Shown: piece by piece, positions 33,090 to 43,390 of the stretch | How the letters are laid out: every line of letters starts with the position of its first letter | Numbering within the stretch: position 1 is the first letter of the stretch | NCBI GenBank assembly: GCA_026122205.1 | Contig: JANCYU010000042.1 | Location: 1-64,000, forward strand | Length of the DNA stretch: 64,000 nt | Direction: 5' to 3' | Source: Galdieria yellowstonensis | Lineage: Eukaryota > Rhodophyta > Bangiophyceae > Galdieriales > Galdieriaceae | Made by a program: the position numbers and the translations under genes | The notes under the pieces: generated by a model | The model's database searches: none | Seen by the model: the letters and a program-made list of their open reading frames with translations, nothing else | Told to the model about the DNA's origin: nothing

Positions 33090-33464
33090 ATGGTTGTCAG
33101 CACCAGATCAAAGAGAGATCGGGCAGTATCTAATAAAGATTGTGAAGTTGATAAGCGAAAGTCGAAAAAGAGGTCAAAACCAACTCAAGTTAGAGGGAAC
33201 ACAAATGAAGAAAGGGAAGAAACAAAGAGTTCTTTCGCAACGAGTTTTGAGTCATCTATAAAGAGCAGCAACGGAGTAATGTCGAAAGATAATCTCAGAG
33301 AGCTAATCAAAGAACTACCTGCCACAGTGATAGAAAGCTTGAAATGTCGAGGTATTGAGAGGGGACAGTGGAAGGTGTATGTTGCAGTTTCAGATACAAG
33401 CCCAAAGATGTGTGTGACGCAGGAAGACAGATTATTGGCCAACGGTTCTGCGAAGCCAAGTTAA
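33090..33464 (+). CDS. small basic hypothetical protein
   Basis: Single-exon ORF, 124 residues from ATG 33090. The N-terminus is strongly basic with bipartite nuclear-localisation-like clusters ('STRSKRDRAVSN', 'DKRKSKKRSKPT'). A Ser/Glu-rich linker follows, then a more ordered segment ('SKDNLRELIKELPATVIESL', 'GQWKVYVAVSDTSPKMCV'). Composition looks coding, but no family is recognised. The frame extends upstream without an ATG, so a 5' exon is possible; an alternative short frame from ATG 33016 exists. Confidence 0.45.
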   Translation: MVVSTRSKRDRAVSNKDCEVDKRKSKKRSKPTQVRGNTNEEREETKSSFATSFESSIKSSNGVMSKDNLRELIKELPATVIESLKCRGIERGQWKVYVAVSDTSPKMCVTQEDRLLANGSAKPS

Positions 33465-33931
33465 AGTTTGTAGGGTTGCTGCATCCTTTTCCATTCTCCC
33501 TATAACCTGGTTTCTTAAGTTTACTACTTGTTTGTATGCAGCTTATTGGTTATTCGCAACACGCAACCTTGGTTTTTTAGTTTTACAAGGTAGCTTCTTT
33601 AGTTGGGCGATTCTCTTCTCCAATAAAGACTTTTGTAGGACGTTGGCAAACCTAAGGTAGGTTTGTTTTTTTGTAAACTCCTAGTCAGTCAACATTTTCG
33701 CGTTTGATTTATGTTTTTGTTCTCCAAAGGCAGAGTTATTTGTCGTTTGAAGCAGTTGGAAGTGACGATCCTTTTCAAATAAATAAAGACTAGATGGCTT
33801 CTATGAAAGTTTTTATAAGAGAAAGCGACAATAAGTTAGCTATATTTGACCTGTAAAGAGCTAAGTGATACCGCTACTAGACATTGCCGTTGAGTTGTGG
33901 GAAGATTGTGTTTGTGCTCGTTTGGGTGGAA
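33465..33931. other. intergenic region upstream of atpC
   Basis: 467 bp with no coding pattern beyond a 19-codon mini-ORF starting at ATG 33793. It presumably contains the 3' end of the preceding gene and the atpC promoter and 5' leader. No motif could be assigned. Confidence 0.4.
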
Positions 33932-35289
33932 ATGTTTGGTGAGGTAGCGTTCCTTGTAAACTCTGTGGACCCTGGAAGAGTATCTAAAAGATACGAAGGA
34001 TCTTCGTAAGTGCGCCTCACTTTGTTTAGCAAGCGGTTCAAACACTATTTTATAAAGCTTTGCCTTTGGTTGTCGACGGCATTCATGTTTTACCAACAGG
34101 ACTCAACGAGCCACCACCGGTATTTCTCGAGGCCTTGATGTTAATATGGATGGAAAACTTGTGGCAATTCGCAGTAGAATCAGTTCAGTGAAAAATACGC
34201 AGAAGATAACGGAGGCAATGAGATTAGTTGCAGCGGCCAAAGTAAGAAGAGCGCAAGAGGCAGTTTTAAGTACTCGTCCTTTTTCAGAAAATCTGCAAAA
34301 AGTATGAATTTTATTTTGGATTGACCTTGTATTTATATCTTCTAGGTACTTGGAGGACTGCTTTTACGGCTGAAGAAGGATCTGGTTGATTTACCATTGT
34401 TGAAGGAAAGAGCTCCTCGTTCTTTGGTTTTGGTTGTACTTACTGGAGATAGAGGATTGTGTGGTTCATACAACTCATACATTATCAAGAGAACACAAAG
34501 TAGAATGGAAGAATTGAAGAAGGAAGGTATCAACGCAGAGCTTTTCTGTATCGGTGCAAAGGGCTATCAGTTCTTCAAAAGGAGAGGATATCCTATTCGA
34601 AAGTATATTAGGATGGGACAATATCCAACAGCGGAAGGCGCAACCGAAATATCAGAATATCTATTGGCAGAGTTTCTTTCAGGTGAGGTCGATCGAGTGG
34701 AACTCTTGTACACTCGCTTTGTATCGTTGATATCTTCCCAACCTTCCATTCGCACCCTACTTCCCTTGAATCCCTCCGGTTTAGAGTCAAAGGTTAGTTT
34801 CATTCTCAAATGAGAAGGTTTGTATTCAAAATACTTGAACAAGGGAGATGAAATATTCCAGTTGAGAACGAGAGGCGGAAAATTTCAGGTGGAAAGGTCT
34901 CAAATACCCGGCTCAGAACCACAAGAGTTTCCTAGAGATATGATTTTCGAGCAAGATCCTTTGCAGATCCTGAATGCTATTTTACCACTTTATCTTAACG
35001 GCCAAGTAAGTTGATGATGTATTTTCATTCCAATTCGTTGACTATTTGATACAGATTTTAAGAACTCTTCAAGAATCCGTAGCATCAGAGTTGGCCAGTC
35101 GAATGAGTGCCATGTCTGCAGCTTCAGACAATGCAAAGGAGTTGGCGGTGAGTCCTTTGTGAAGTGACTTGTTTTCTGCGTACTCATTGATGGTAGAAAT
35201 CACTAACTCTTGTTTTGAATCGAGCTCGTCAAGCTGCAATTACGCAGGAAATTGCTGAAATAGTGGGAGCTGCGTCGGCACTGCAGTGA
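33932..35289 (+). CDS. atpC: plastid ATP synthase CF1 gamma subunit
   Basis: Six exons: join(33932..34005,34100..34301,34346..34792,34844..35005,35055..35147,35197..35289), 356 residues. The mature part begins near 'LVAIRSRISSVKNTQKITEA', then 'LVAAAKVRRAQEAVL' and 'LTGDRGLCGSYNSYIIK'. The plastid/cyanobacterial-type C-terminus reads 'QDPLQILNAILPLYLNGQIL', 'ASELASRMSAMSAASDNA' and 'RARQAAITQEIAEIVGAA'. Gamma is the rotating shaft of the thylakoid ATP synthase. The green-plant nine-residue loop with the regulatory Cys pair is absent ('LESKGDEIFQLRTRGGKF' runs straight through), as expected outside the green lineage. Exon 1 (a short N-terminal extension) and its 94-nt intron are phase-consistent but the least certain part. 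The other introns are 44-51 nt. Confidence 0.9.
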
Positions 35290-35436
35290 AGTTTCGTTCT
35301 CAATTGTTGGGGAATACTTTGGGATAGCGTGGAACTTTATATAAACATAGAGTTATCTGCAATATGTAGCAAATTTCACCAACTAGTTGTTGTTTATGAG
35401 AATACATTAGGGTAGCATGCTTTATCTCGAGTCCAA

Positions 35437-36589
35437 TTATGCAAGTCTACTCAAGCCTCGAATGAAATTTTTCAAAGAGTAATAGTAAGGTCTCCAATTC
35501 ACTGGGACATAGCTCTGAACTAGTGGCTCCAAACGACTGTCTAAGATTCTCCACGCAAGTTTTGCATGGGATGAAAAGCTAAAACGCAATCTTAAGAAAA
35601 AGGAATAAGGAAACAGACTGAATAGATTTTGAGGAAATCTAACGACAAGATATAAACTCACTCGACAAATCGATAAATATACTTACTGTATCGATCGGAA
35701 CAAAGTGATAGGGAACAGAATAATTTCGGTAATAGCCGACAGTAAATAGATAGAGTCTCTACTACGCAAAATGAACTGAAAAACGTCAGCAAGACTATGA
35801 TACAGAGATGGGAAACTTGAAGGAAGCAACAAAGATAAGAGGTCACACGAAGAAACCAACGCACGACAGGCAATAGGAATAAGAGCAACTAAAACTCAAT
35901 GTAAAACAGACTTTCATCGTCAAAAAGAATAACATACCAGTTCCAGGAGGCATAACAGATCGCTGCACGAAGCAAAATAAAATAAAGGCAAAGTCTTCTT
36001 GGTAGACAATACTCTGAAACCACTGCCTGCTCATTTGTGGAACCTAGAGGAAGATCAAAGGATATGCTAAGAGTCTTCAAAAACTTACTCCAACAGTACG
36101 CAATAATGAACAAATATGCGCAAAGAGAGAAAACTGAAATGCTGCTAGGAACTTTTCCTTACTCTGATCCGCAAGAAACGACATAATTTTCCAGATAGTT
36201 AATAACTGAAATAGGCAAAGTATGTATGTGCCTGCTCTCGAAGGAGAAACGGAACCTAACAACCTCCTGACTTGATGAACAAAGTCTGCAGACGCGAGCA
36301 ACTGCAAATAGTGAGAAACGTTCCTCCATAAAGAAGGCAAAGAAGTGCTCGGTGACGAAGAAGTCGTGTTCTCTGAATGTCTCGCTGTCGATTCTTCACT
36401 CCTGCCATTATTTGTTGTGTGAGTCTGTTTTAGAGCAAGTTCAGGATTGACATAACGCCTGAAATAAACTCGCTTCAGATGATCCTCAGATCCAGTAGAC
36501 ACTGCATTTTCCTTGAATTGTTTCCATCTTTCATCAGCATCAAAGTCATATCGCTGGTATTGCTCTTCAGCCGCTTTCGAAGGATCCAT
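35437..36589 (-). CDS. multi-pass membrane protein, TMEM33/Pom33-like (tentative)
   Basis: Four exons: complement(join(35437..35638,35687..35888,35938..36043,36089..36589)), 336 residues, all phases consistent with introns of 48, 49 and 45 nt. The N-terminal about 105 residues are hydrophilic and acidic/Ser-rich. At least five hydrophobic segments follow ('TYILCLFQLLTIWKIMSFL', 'FAFILFCFVQRSV', 'YLLSAITEIILFPITLF' among them). The C-terminal tail contains 'FSSHAKLAWRILDSRLEPLV'. The layout and tail resemble ER/nuclear-envelope TMEM33 (Pom33/Per33) proteins, which shape ER tubules. This is a weak, pattern-level assignment. Its 3' end converges on atpC across 147 bp. Confidence 0.72.
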
Positions 36590-36670
36590 TCCACAACAAA
36601 ACTAAATACGCCTCGCCACCACGGCCAATGTCTTTGTCTCTTTCCTAATTTATTGTTTTGAAAACATATC

Positions 36671-38349
36671 ATGTCATCAACCAACGACTCTACCATGATG
36701 GAAACTCGGCAACCTCATTATGCCAAAGCACCTGTAAGCTTTATTATTTTTGAAGAGTTGTGACTTATCTATGAAGGCTTCGAGGGAAATATTCGATGGA
36801 AAGCGAATGCGAAAGGCCGTAGTGAGAAGAACAGTCGACTTCAACAACTCATCAATGCGTTGGATGTTGGATAGAGTAAGTGTACGAATTATTTAGTACA
36901 AAACTCACTTTTTTTGCTATAGCCTGGTCAAGACACGGAAAAAGATGTTCCAGTAGGTTGGCTTTATTGAAGTTGTGTCAACTCTAAAGAGGACAAGGCT
37001 TTACAACCCGCAGCTGAATATATTCCCAACTTGTTGCCACCACAGGCACCATATATGGATAATATGCCGATTTCCTCTGTTTGTACAAAGTTTGTACATA
37101 CTTCGGTCAACAAAGTTCGTTGTCCCATTAATACTTGTCGTTGGACTCCAGAAGGTCGACGACTCATCACAGGTTGGAAGTTTATTTCAAGAGTCTTTAG
37201 TAACTGACCGATTGGCAGGAGCAAGCACAGGAGAATTTACTCTATGGAATGGCTTTACCTTCAATTTTGAGACAATATTACAAGCTCATGACTCGGCTGT
37301 ATGTTCAAAGTTATTTCTGTACTCATTGGCAAGCGAATGTTTGTTTAGGTTAGAACGATGATATGGAGCCACGATGAAAACTGGATGCTTACGGGAGATC
37401 ACAAGGGCATTGTGAAATATTGGCAGTCCAACATGAACAACCTGAAGGCATTTGTAGCCCACGAGGAAGCCATTCGGTACGTGTACTATTAACTTTCAAG
37501 TCTCATCTTATCTTCTTTAGAGACATTACTTTTGCAGTTTCTGACTTGAAGTTTGCAACATGTTCGGATGATGGGACTATAAAGATATGGGACTTTTTGA
37601 GAACTGCGGAAGCAAAGGATTTTACCGCATGCGATGAAGAAAGGCAACTTAAAGGACATGGCTGGTAAGTTGGAGAATCTTGCACCTGTTTTCGCCTATT
37701 CATTCCTTTTAAAGGGATGTACGTTGCATTGAATGGCATCCGCAGTTTCCTATTGTTGCTTCGGGCTCCAAAGTATGTCCTATCTGTCTTTTTATTCTAT
37801 TCTTGTTTTACTCCTTCTTGTAGGATTCTCTAGTAAAAATATGGGATGCCAAGACGGGACGCAATTTAACGACTTTACACGGACATAAGAATACGGTGGA
37901 AAAAGTGAGATGGAACCGGAATGGTTATTGGTTGGCAACTTGTGGACGTGATCAACTTATAAAGCTGTATGATATAAGAATGATGCAAGAGTTGCAAACA
38001 TTTCGTGGTCATAAACGAGAAGTGTGTAAAAGTCATCGATGGAATGCGACGGAATGAATGAAATTATTTCTAGGTTACTAGTTGTCAGTGGCATCCATAT
38101 CACGAAACTTTGTTTGTTTCCGGAGGTTGGGATTGTAACATATTTTTTTGGCTTGTTGGTGCAAGTGAACCTGCAGCAGTTATTCCAGAAGCTCATGAGT
38201 CAGCTATATGGGATTTGGATTGGCATCCAATTGGTCATATATTGGTAAGTTTGCTGAGTTTCTACATTTATTATGTATAAACTTTTTAGGTTTCTTCCAG
38301 CAACGATCATGCAACCAAATTCTGGACACGCAATCGACCTGGAGACTAA
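36671..38349 (+). CDS. PFS2: WD40 cleavage/polyadenylation factor subunit (Pfs2 / WDR33 / FY)
   Basis: Eleven exons: join(36671..36733,36777..36875,36923..36952,36992..37172,37219..37298,37349..37476,37521..37664,37715..37772,37824..38021,38074..38244,38290..38349), 403 residues. Hallmarks are the N-terminal 'DGKRMRKAVVRRTVDFNNSS', 'NTCRWTPEGRRLITGASTGEF', 'TLWNGFTFNFETILQAHDSA', and seven WD repeats ending with 'SSNDHATKFWTRNRPGD'. The protein is a core CPSF subunit; WDR33 helps read the AAUAAA signal and scaffolds the 3'-end machinery. The red-algal form stops right after the propeller and lacks the long C-terminal tail of animal and plant homologues. Exon 3 is only 30 nt. Introns are 39-52 nt with GTAGGT, GTTGGA and GTGTGT donors among them. 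Confidence 0.93.
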
Positions 38350-38477
38350 GTTACAATAAACCTAAATACTTGGCTGTCCTTTCTTCATCCAAAAGCCCAA
38401 CCAACGGACAAATTCCAACCAACCAGCCATTGGACAGGCCAACAGGTGCTTTCCGTTTTGTGCTGGTTGTGGAAAAT

Positions 38478-40883
38478 ATGTGGAGACGTTTCCTTTCTAC
38501 TAGACAACAGCGCAACAGTTCTCTTTCAGAACAAGGGAACCAAGAAGAAGACAAAGCAGAAGGAAAGCAACCAAACCAAAAATGTTGTGGACAAGAATAT
38601 TCGACAGAAACGTGCCCTGGACCACAAGAAACAAAACGACAACTGGGAAGCAAGATGGTAAGACCAAGGATGCAGTACTCGGCTTCTGTTCCGGACTTGG
38701 GAAAATTTCAAGATATTTCCACAGTGAAAATATTTCAAGATGAAAGTGACGGTTCAGCAAGTGAACAAGACAGGTTCTCTGATATTTTTGACAGAATTTC
38801 TGACACAGAAGAAACTTCAGAACCAGTGGAACAAGAGTTGGTGAGACAACTTGTCAATCATGAACAAGATGATTTTCACGAAAGTGACTTGTTCTTCTGG
38901 GAAGACGCGGAGGAATTGGCGGTGGAGTTGTCGGACTGCGCCCTCAGAGAGAGAAAAGTAGCAATAGAATCCTCTGGAACGCAACCTCCTTCACAAGAAG
39001 GCACTTCAAGTGAATTGTTTTCCATTGACAAGAGAAAATCTGACGTTCCTCAATTCATTCCGCAAACTTCGCCGCACCAAATCTCAACGGCTGGAACGAT
39101 ACCTTTTGTCGGTGCTGCTAATATTGACGCTGAATATATTCGTGCCGTATTGAGAAGATTTCAAGAAGTAAGAGTTGTTCTTTTTGAGTTTCATTATTAA
39201 ACAACTTGACTTAGTTGGGTTGGCGAGATGACGTTTCTCTCACCAAGACTGTCATTTCAACTGTCGATGCGAAGAGAATCATTAAAGAGACAACTTCAAT
39301 CGTGGCAGCGGAGCCTAATATTTTGGATGTTTCTGTTCCTGAAGGAGGTGTGATTCATATTATTGGTGAGTTTGTATAAGTGTGTTGTAACTGGGTCTTA
39401 TTCGACATAAGGTGATATTCATGGACACTTGTACGATCTTTCGAGTATTTTGGAGCATACTGGCTATCCTAGTTCGAAGAACGCGTTGGTATTCAACGGA
39501 GATTATGTGGATCGAGGAAGTTGGGGAGTAGAGGTTCGTTTTGCTTTTATTGGTTGATGTTTTCCTATAATGCTTTGAAGGTATTGTTGATTCTTTGCTT
39601 GTTAAAATTGTGGGAACCGCATAGAGTTCATCTGTTGAGAGGAAATCATGAGACTTCTTACTGCAATGTCATATATGGATTTCGAAAGGAATGTATCCAG
39701 AAATATAATTTGAAGGTGTATTTGTTATGTCAACAATTGTTCTGTCATTTGCCGGTTGCTGCAGTGGTTTCCAACCGCACCGTATATGCAGCAGATAGAG
39801 TCTCTCCTGAGCCTGGTTCCCTTGTGGAACGCCAACGCTCCAGTTCTTTATGGAAAAGTTGGCGAAACAACTCAATCAAGTTGAACCCGAGAAATAGAAA
39901 CAAATTTTCGTTGTTAAAGTCACCGTTAGGAACCAGTTTTGATCTTGGACTAAATTCCGATAAGAATACTACCGCTAAGGGCGGTCAACATGAACTCATC
40001 AGTGGTTCGATGCCAGACACATCTCCGAATACCTCGGGAGCACTCTCCGATGAGAGTCCTGTCCATAAAGTAGCATCTTCGTATTTGACACCCTTGGAAG
40101 AAAATGAAAAACGAGTTCTCGTACTTCATGGAGGATTGTTTCGTAACTCTGCGGGAAAATTGGGTAGTTTGAAGGTATACTGTTGTTTATGAGGCTTAAA
40201 AAATGTAAGCCTAATTTTTGTTCTTTAGGAGTTGGGGCAAATTCAAAGGAATTTACCTGATCCAACTGGAACCATCGAAGATTTATTGTGGTCAGATCCT
40301 GATTATATCTATGGTTTTGGGCCTAATCGTATACGTGGCGCTGGGATAGCATTTGGTCCAGATACAACCAAGCAGTTCCTCCGTGATAATCATTTGAGTT
40401 ATATTGTAAGTCGTTTCTTTTCTTCTTTTTTTATAATTCAGACTGATGGATATCGATAAGATTCGTTCTCATGAGGGTCCGGATGCTAGAGAGAAGAGAA
40501 AGGACTTTCCGAGTCTTACTCAAGGCCATTCCGTTGATTTCGTCACCATTGGGCGGAGAAAGAAAGAAATTTTTTCGGAAAGTACTCAAAAAGATGCATC
40601 AAGTTCGGATTGTGATTCGATTGAAACACTTCCATTGTTGATTACTGTATTTTCTGCTCCTGCCTATCCAGAAGGTCCTAATGCTAGAAACAATTTAGGT
40701 GCTATTTGTACGCTAGACGAGAGCATGGAGCCATCCTTTCGAATCTTTCATGCCAACCAGAGGCCTTGCAAGACACAAACGACTGCTATGCTTGTAGAAG
40801 ACGCTATGAGAGATTTGAAGACGGCGGCTTTGGAACGCTCTTCTGTTGGTAGAATTTTTTTAAAATTAAGTGGACGCAATTAG
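38478..40883 (+). CDS. PP7: PPP-family Ser/Thr phosphatase, plant PP7-like
   Basis: Six exons: join(38478..39167,39215..39365,39412..39533,39581..40174,40229..40405,40461..40883), 718 residues. All PPP catalytic motifs are present: 'GDIHGH', 'GDYVDRG', 'LLRGNHE', 'HGGLF', 'RSHEGPDAREKR' and 'FSAPAYPEG'. The string around RSHE and the 'WGVEVLLIL' helix match the plant PP7 branch (related to PPEF/RdgC) better than PP1/PP2A/PP5. Unusual parts are a 230-residue acidic/Ser-rich N-terminal extension, a roughly 120-residue low-complexity insertion just before 'HGGLF', and another of about 50 residues after RSHE. Introns are 46-55 nt, one with a GTTCGT donor. Arabidopsis PP7 is linked to light signalling and heat-shock responses; transfer of that role is speculative. 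Confidence 0.9.
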
Positions 40884-41225
40884 TAAATAATAATTGTAAA
40901 GTGAATGTTTATATCAAGTTGAAAATCTTTTTCATATATTTTGTTTCTGTTGCCACTCGAGAGAATGTTGATTGCGTTTATATTGAGGGAAAACTTTGAA
41001 CGTGGAAAAAGATGTTTCGATTCTCCAAGTTCTTTGTTGATCTATGCCAAAGTGTACTTGCAAAATAATCATGCTTCTGAAAACAAGTTTCCTATGATGG
41101 ACACTTTCTTTTCTCGCCTATCCTCGTCATCCTATCCATGCGTCTCTATTCATCCCCCTTCCATTGGGCTGCGTATCATTCCTTGTACGTTTCCGTATTG
41201 TCTCGAATACTTGCAAGTCTTTTTT
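40884..41225. other. intergenic region before NDUFV2
   Basis: 342 bp. An in-frame open stretch precedes the NDUFV2 ATG, but it has no homology-like pattern and the chosen ATG begins a good presequence. I see no RNA gene. Confidence 0.4.
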
Positions 41226-42102
41226 ATGGCGCGTAATCTTGTCAGTTTATTTCGGTTGTATAATGAAACCTCTTCAATTCTACTTGCTTCAAAAGGAGCT
41301 CGAAGGTTGTCCAACGTACTTGCTGGTAAAACCTTTGGTTCTGTTCCTCTTGCGAACAAAGGCTCCGTGAAGTCTTTTAGCACAGGTTCGCTCTCTGTAA
41401 GTTTGTTCTCTCATAAAACTTCAGTTTTTGTTTCTGACTGGGTCTTTGTAGCACGTTGACAGGGAAGGCAACACTGCTTCAACTACTTTTGACTTTACCG
41501 ATGAGAATTACGAGAAGATTGAGAATATTTTGAAGAAATACCCTAGAAATTACAAGTCGTCAGCAGTGATTGCATTGCTCGATCTAGCACAGCGACAGTG
41601 TGGTGGTTGGATTCCCTTGGCAGCGATGAATCAAGTTGCAAAGATTTTAGAGATGCCCCCGATAAGAGTCTATGAGATTGTAACATTCTATTCCATGTTC
41701 TATCGTGAACCTATAGGCAAGTTCAATGTACAAGTTTGCTGTACGACTCCTTGCATGATACGTGGTGCGTATGATATTCTTCGTGCCATACAGGACAAGT
41801 TCAATCTTGAACCCGGGGGAAACAGTCCAGATATGATGTTTCATCTTGAAGAAGTGGAATGCTTAGGAGCTTGTGTGAATGCGCCAATGATGCAAGTGAA
41901 TGATGACTACTATGAAGACTTGACTGTTGAAAGCGCCATTCGAGTATTGGAAAATCTGCGTGATAACAAGCCTGTGAAAGTCGGTCCTCAGAACGGTCGT
42001 CATCAGTGTGTAGGAATTCAAGGAAAGACAACTCTTCTGTCGGAACCACCTGGTCCTTATTGTCGTTCTTTGGAGACGGAAGAAACGAAAAAGACTTCCT
42101 AA
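41226..42102 (+). CDS. NDUFV2: mitochondrial complex I 24-kDa subunit
   Basis: Model join(41226..41396,41452..42102), 273 residues. Exon 1 encodes an Arg/Ser/Leu-rich presequence; the mature chain begins near 'STTFDFTDENYEKIENILKK'. Conserved elements: 'CGGWIPLAAMNQVAKILEMP', 'YEIVTFYSMF', and the four ligands of the N1a [2Fe-2S] cluster in 'CCTTPC' and 'CLGACVNAP'. Domain fold is thioredoxin-like. It belongs to the electron-input module of NADH:ubiquinone oxidoreductase with NDUFV1. The 55-nt intron has a GTAAGT donor. The stop lies 16 bp from the stop of the convergent MBOAT gene. Confidence 0.94.
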
Positions 42103-42118
42103 TGTCCGTTTATGATCA

Positions 42119-43381
42119 TCATTTCACATAGCGTTCCAAATGCGTTTCATCTATGGAGAATAAAGAAACCGCTTTTAAAACCAAACCACTGTCTAATATC
42201 GGACGCCAAAAGAAGTATTCTGAAGTGATGACTAAAACGCACATACACCATATCCTTCCTGAAAAGGAACCCAAAAGCATTCCTGAACGATGAAACCACT
42301 ATATTCCAAGATAAAATCAATATATGACTTACAAGTCATCACTAACCTTTTCAACTACTAATAAGAATCCGTGCAATGTAAAAAAGATAAACCAATGACC
42401 AGTAACCCTACCATTTATTCGAAACAATAACTGAATATCAACTTGAGATCGGAAGGCTACACAGAAACATAATGTGCTACTTACAAACTCATGCAAAATA
42501 CCACTGACCATAAAGGTACAAAGCACCGCAACTACTCTTTTCCACTTTGGAGGACACTGATTTCTAGGACAGATACTTAAATAAACTGTGTAGTAAAGAG
42601 TCTTGGCAGCTTGAATGTTCCAACGTTTCGACCAAAAGTCCGACAAACTGTTGGATAGAAATGGTCTAAAAAGTCTCAGGGATACTGTTTGCGAAACATT
42701 CTGTTGGAAACCTACTTGTCAAAATGAGCATCCAAGGGAAACCAAGGCCTGCAGATAGCTGCGCACAAGTCCAATAAGAGAGAGCAAAAAAGGTATAATA
42801 AAAAGGCATAAATGATGTGACAAAGAAGTGGATAAGGAATAAAAACAAGAGCGTTGACTAGACACCAAACGAGGACTACCTTTAGCGCAAAACGCAAGAA
42901 TAGCTGAAACGATGTCTCCGAGACCTAGAATAAAATAAAAGTTAGCTACTATAACAAGAACGTTGCATAAACTACTTCAAACCTTTTCTTTGTCCGACTT
43001 GTCTTTCATGGTTAAAGGAAAACATATCCAAAGTAACAACGGCAATTTACTCCTATCCTGTGCTAAAGGCTGTTGACCAAGTAAAATAGCCAACGCTTTG
43101 AAGCTACTCCACCTAAAAGACTCCCTAAGTAAGAACCGGAAAAAAACACAAATAAACTACCAGGAAACAACAGCATAACAGAATATATACGCCACTATTT
43201 GCTCTTCCTTGTTGAAGCACCAGTCTGGAACTAGTTGTAATACCAAAAAACAAGGCAACCAAAAAAGCAAGGCTAAAATAGTGCTTTTCTCTGTTTTTGC
43301 TTTTTCTGCCACATATAAAATATAGAGACTAGAAATAACTTGAATGAGAAACGAAAGTACAATCCCCTGAAGAACCAACAT
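42119..43381 (-). CDS. MBOAT-family O-acyltransferase, plant wax-synthase type
   Basis: Five exons: complement(join(42119..42298,42347..42665,42716..42924,42983..43124,43161..43381)), 356 residues. It is hydrophobic throughout with about eight predicted membrane spans. The MBOAT_2/wax-synthase core is clear: 'SDFWSKRWNIQAAKTLYY' followed by the catalytic histidine region 'TFMVSGILHEF'. Relatives in plants are acyl-CoA:fatty-alcohol acyltransferases (wax synthase) and the sterol acyltransferase ASAT1, so the acceptor is a long-chain alcohol or sterol; sequence alone does not decide. The first intron is only 36 nt, and the last has a GTTAGT donor. The ATG lies nine bases after, and in the same frame as, the TGA of the upstream site-1 protease gene. 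Confidence 0.87.
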
Positions 43382-43390
43382 AGCATCCCA

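Noticed and set aside
42440..42490. A 28-nt GT-AG intron in the MBOAT gene near the HEF motif
   Set aside because: Not a multiple of three and shorter than any supported intron; the unspliced frame continues sensibly into the next conserved block.
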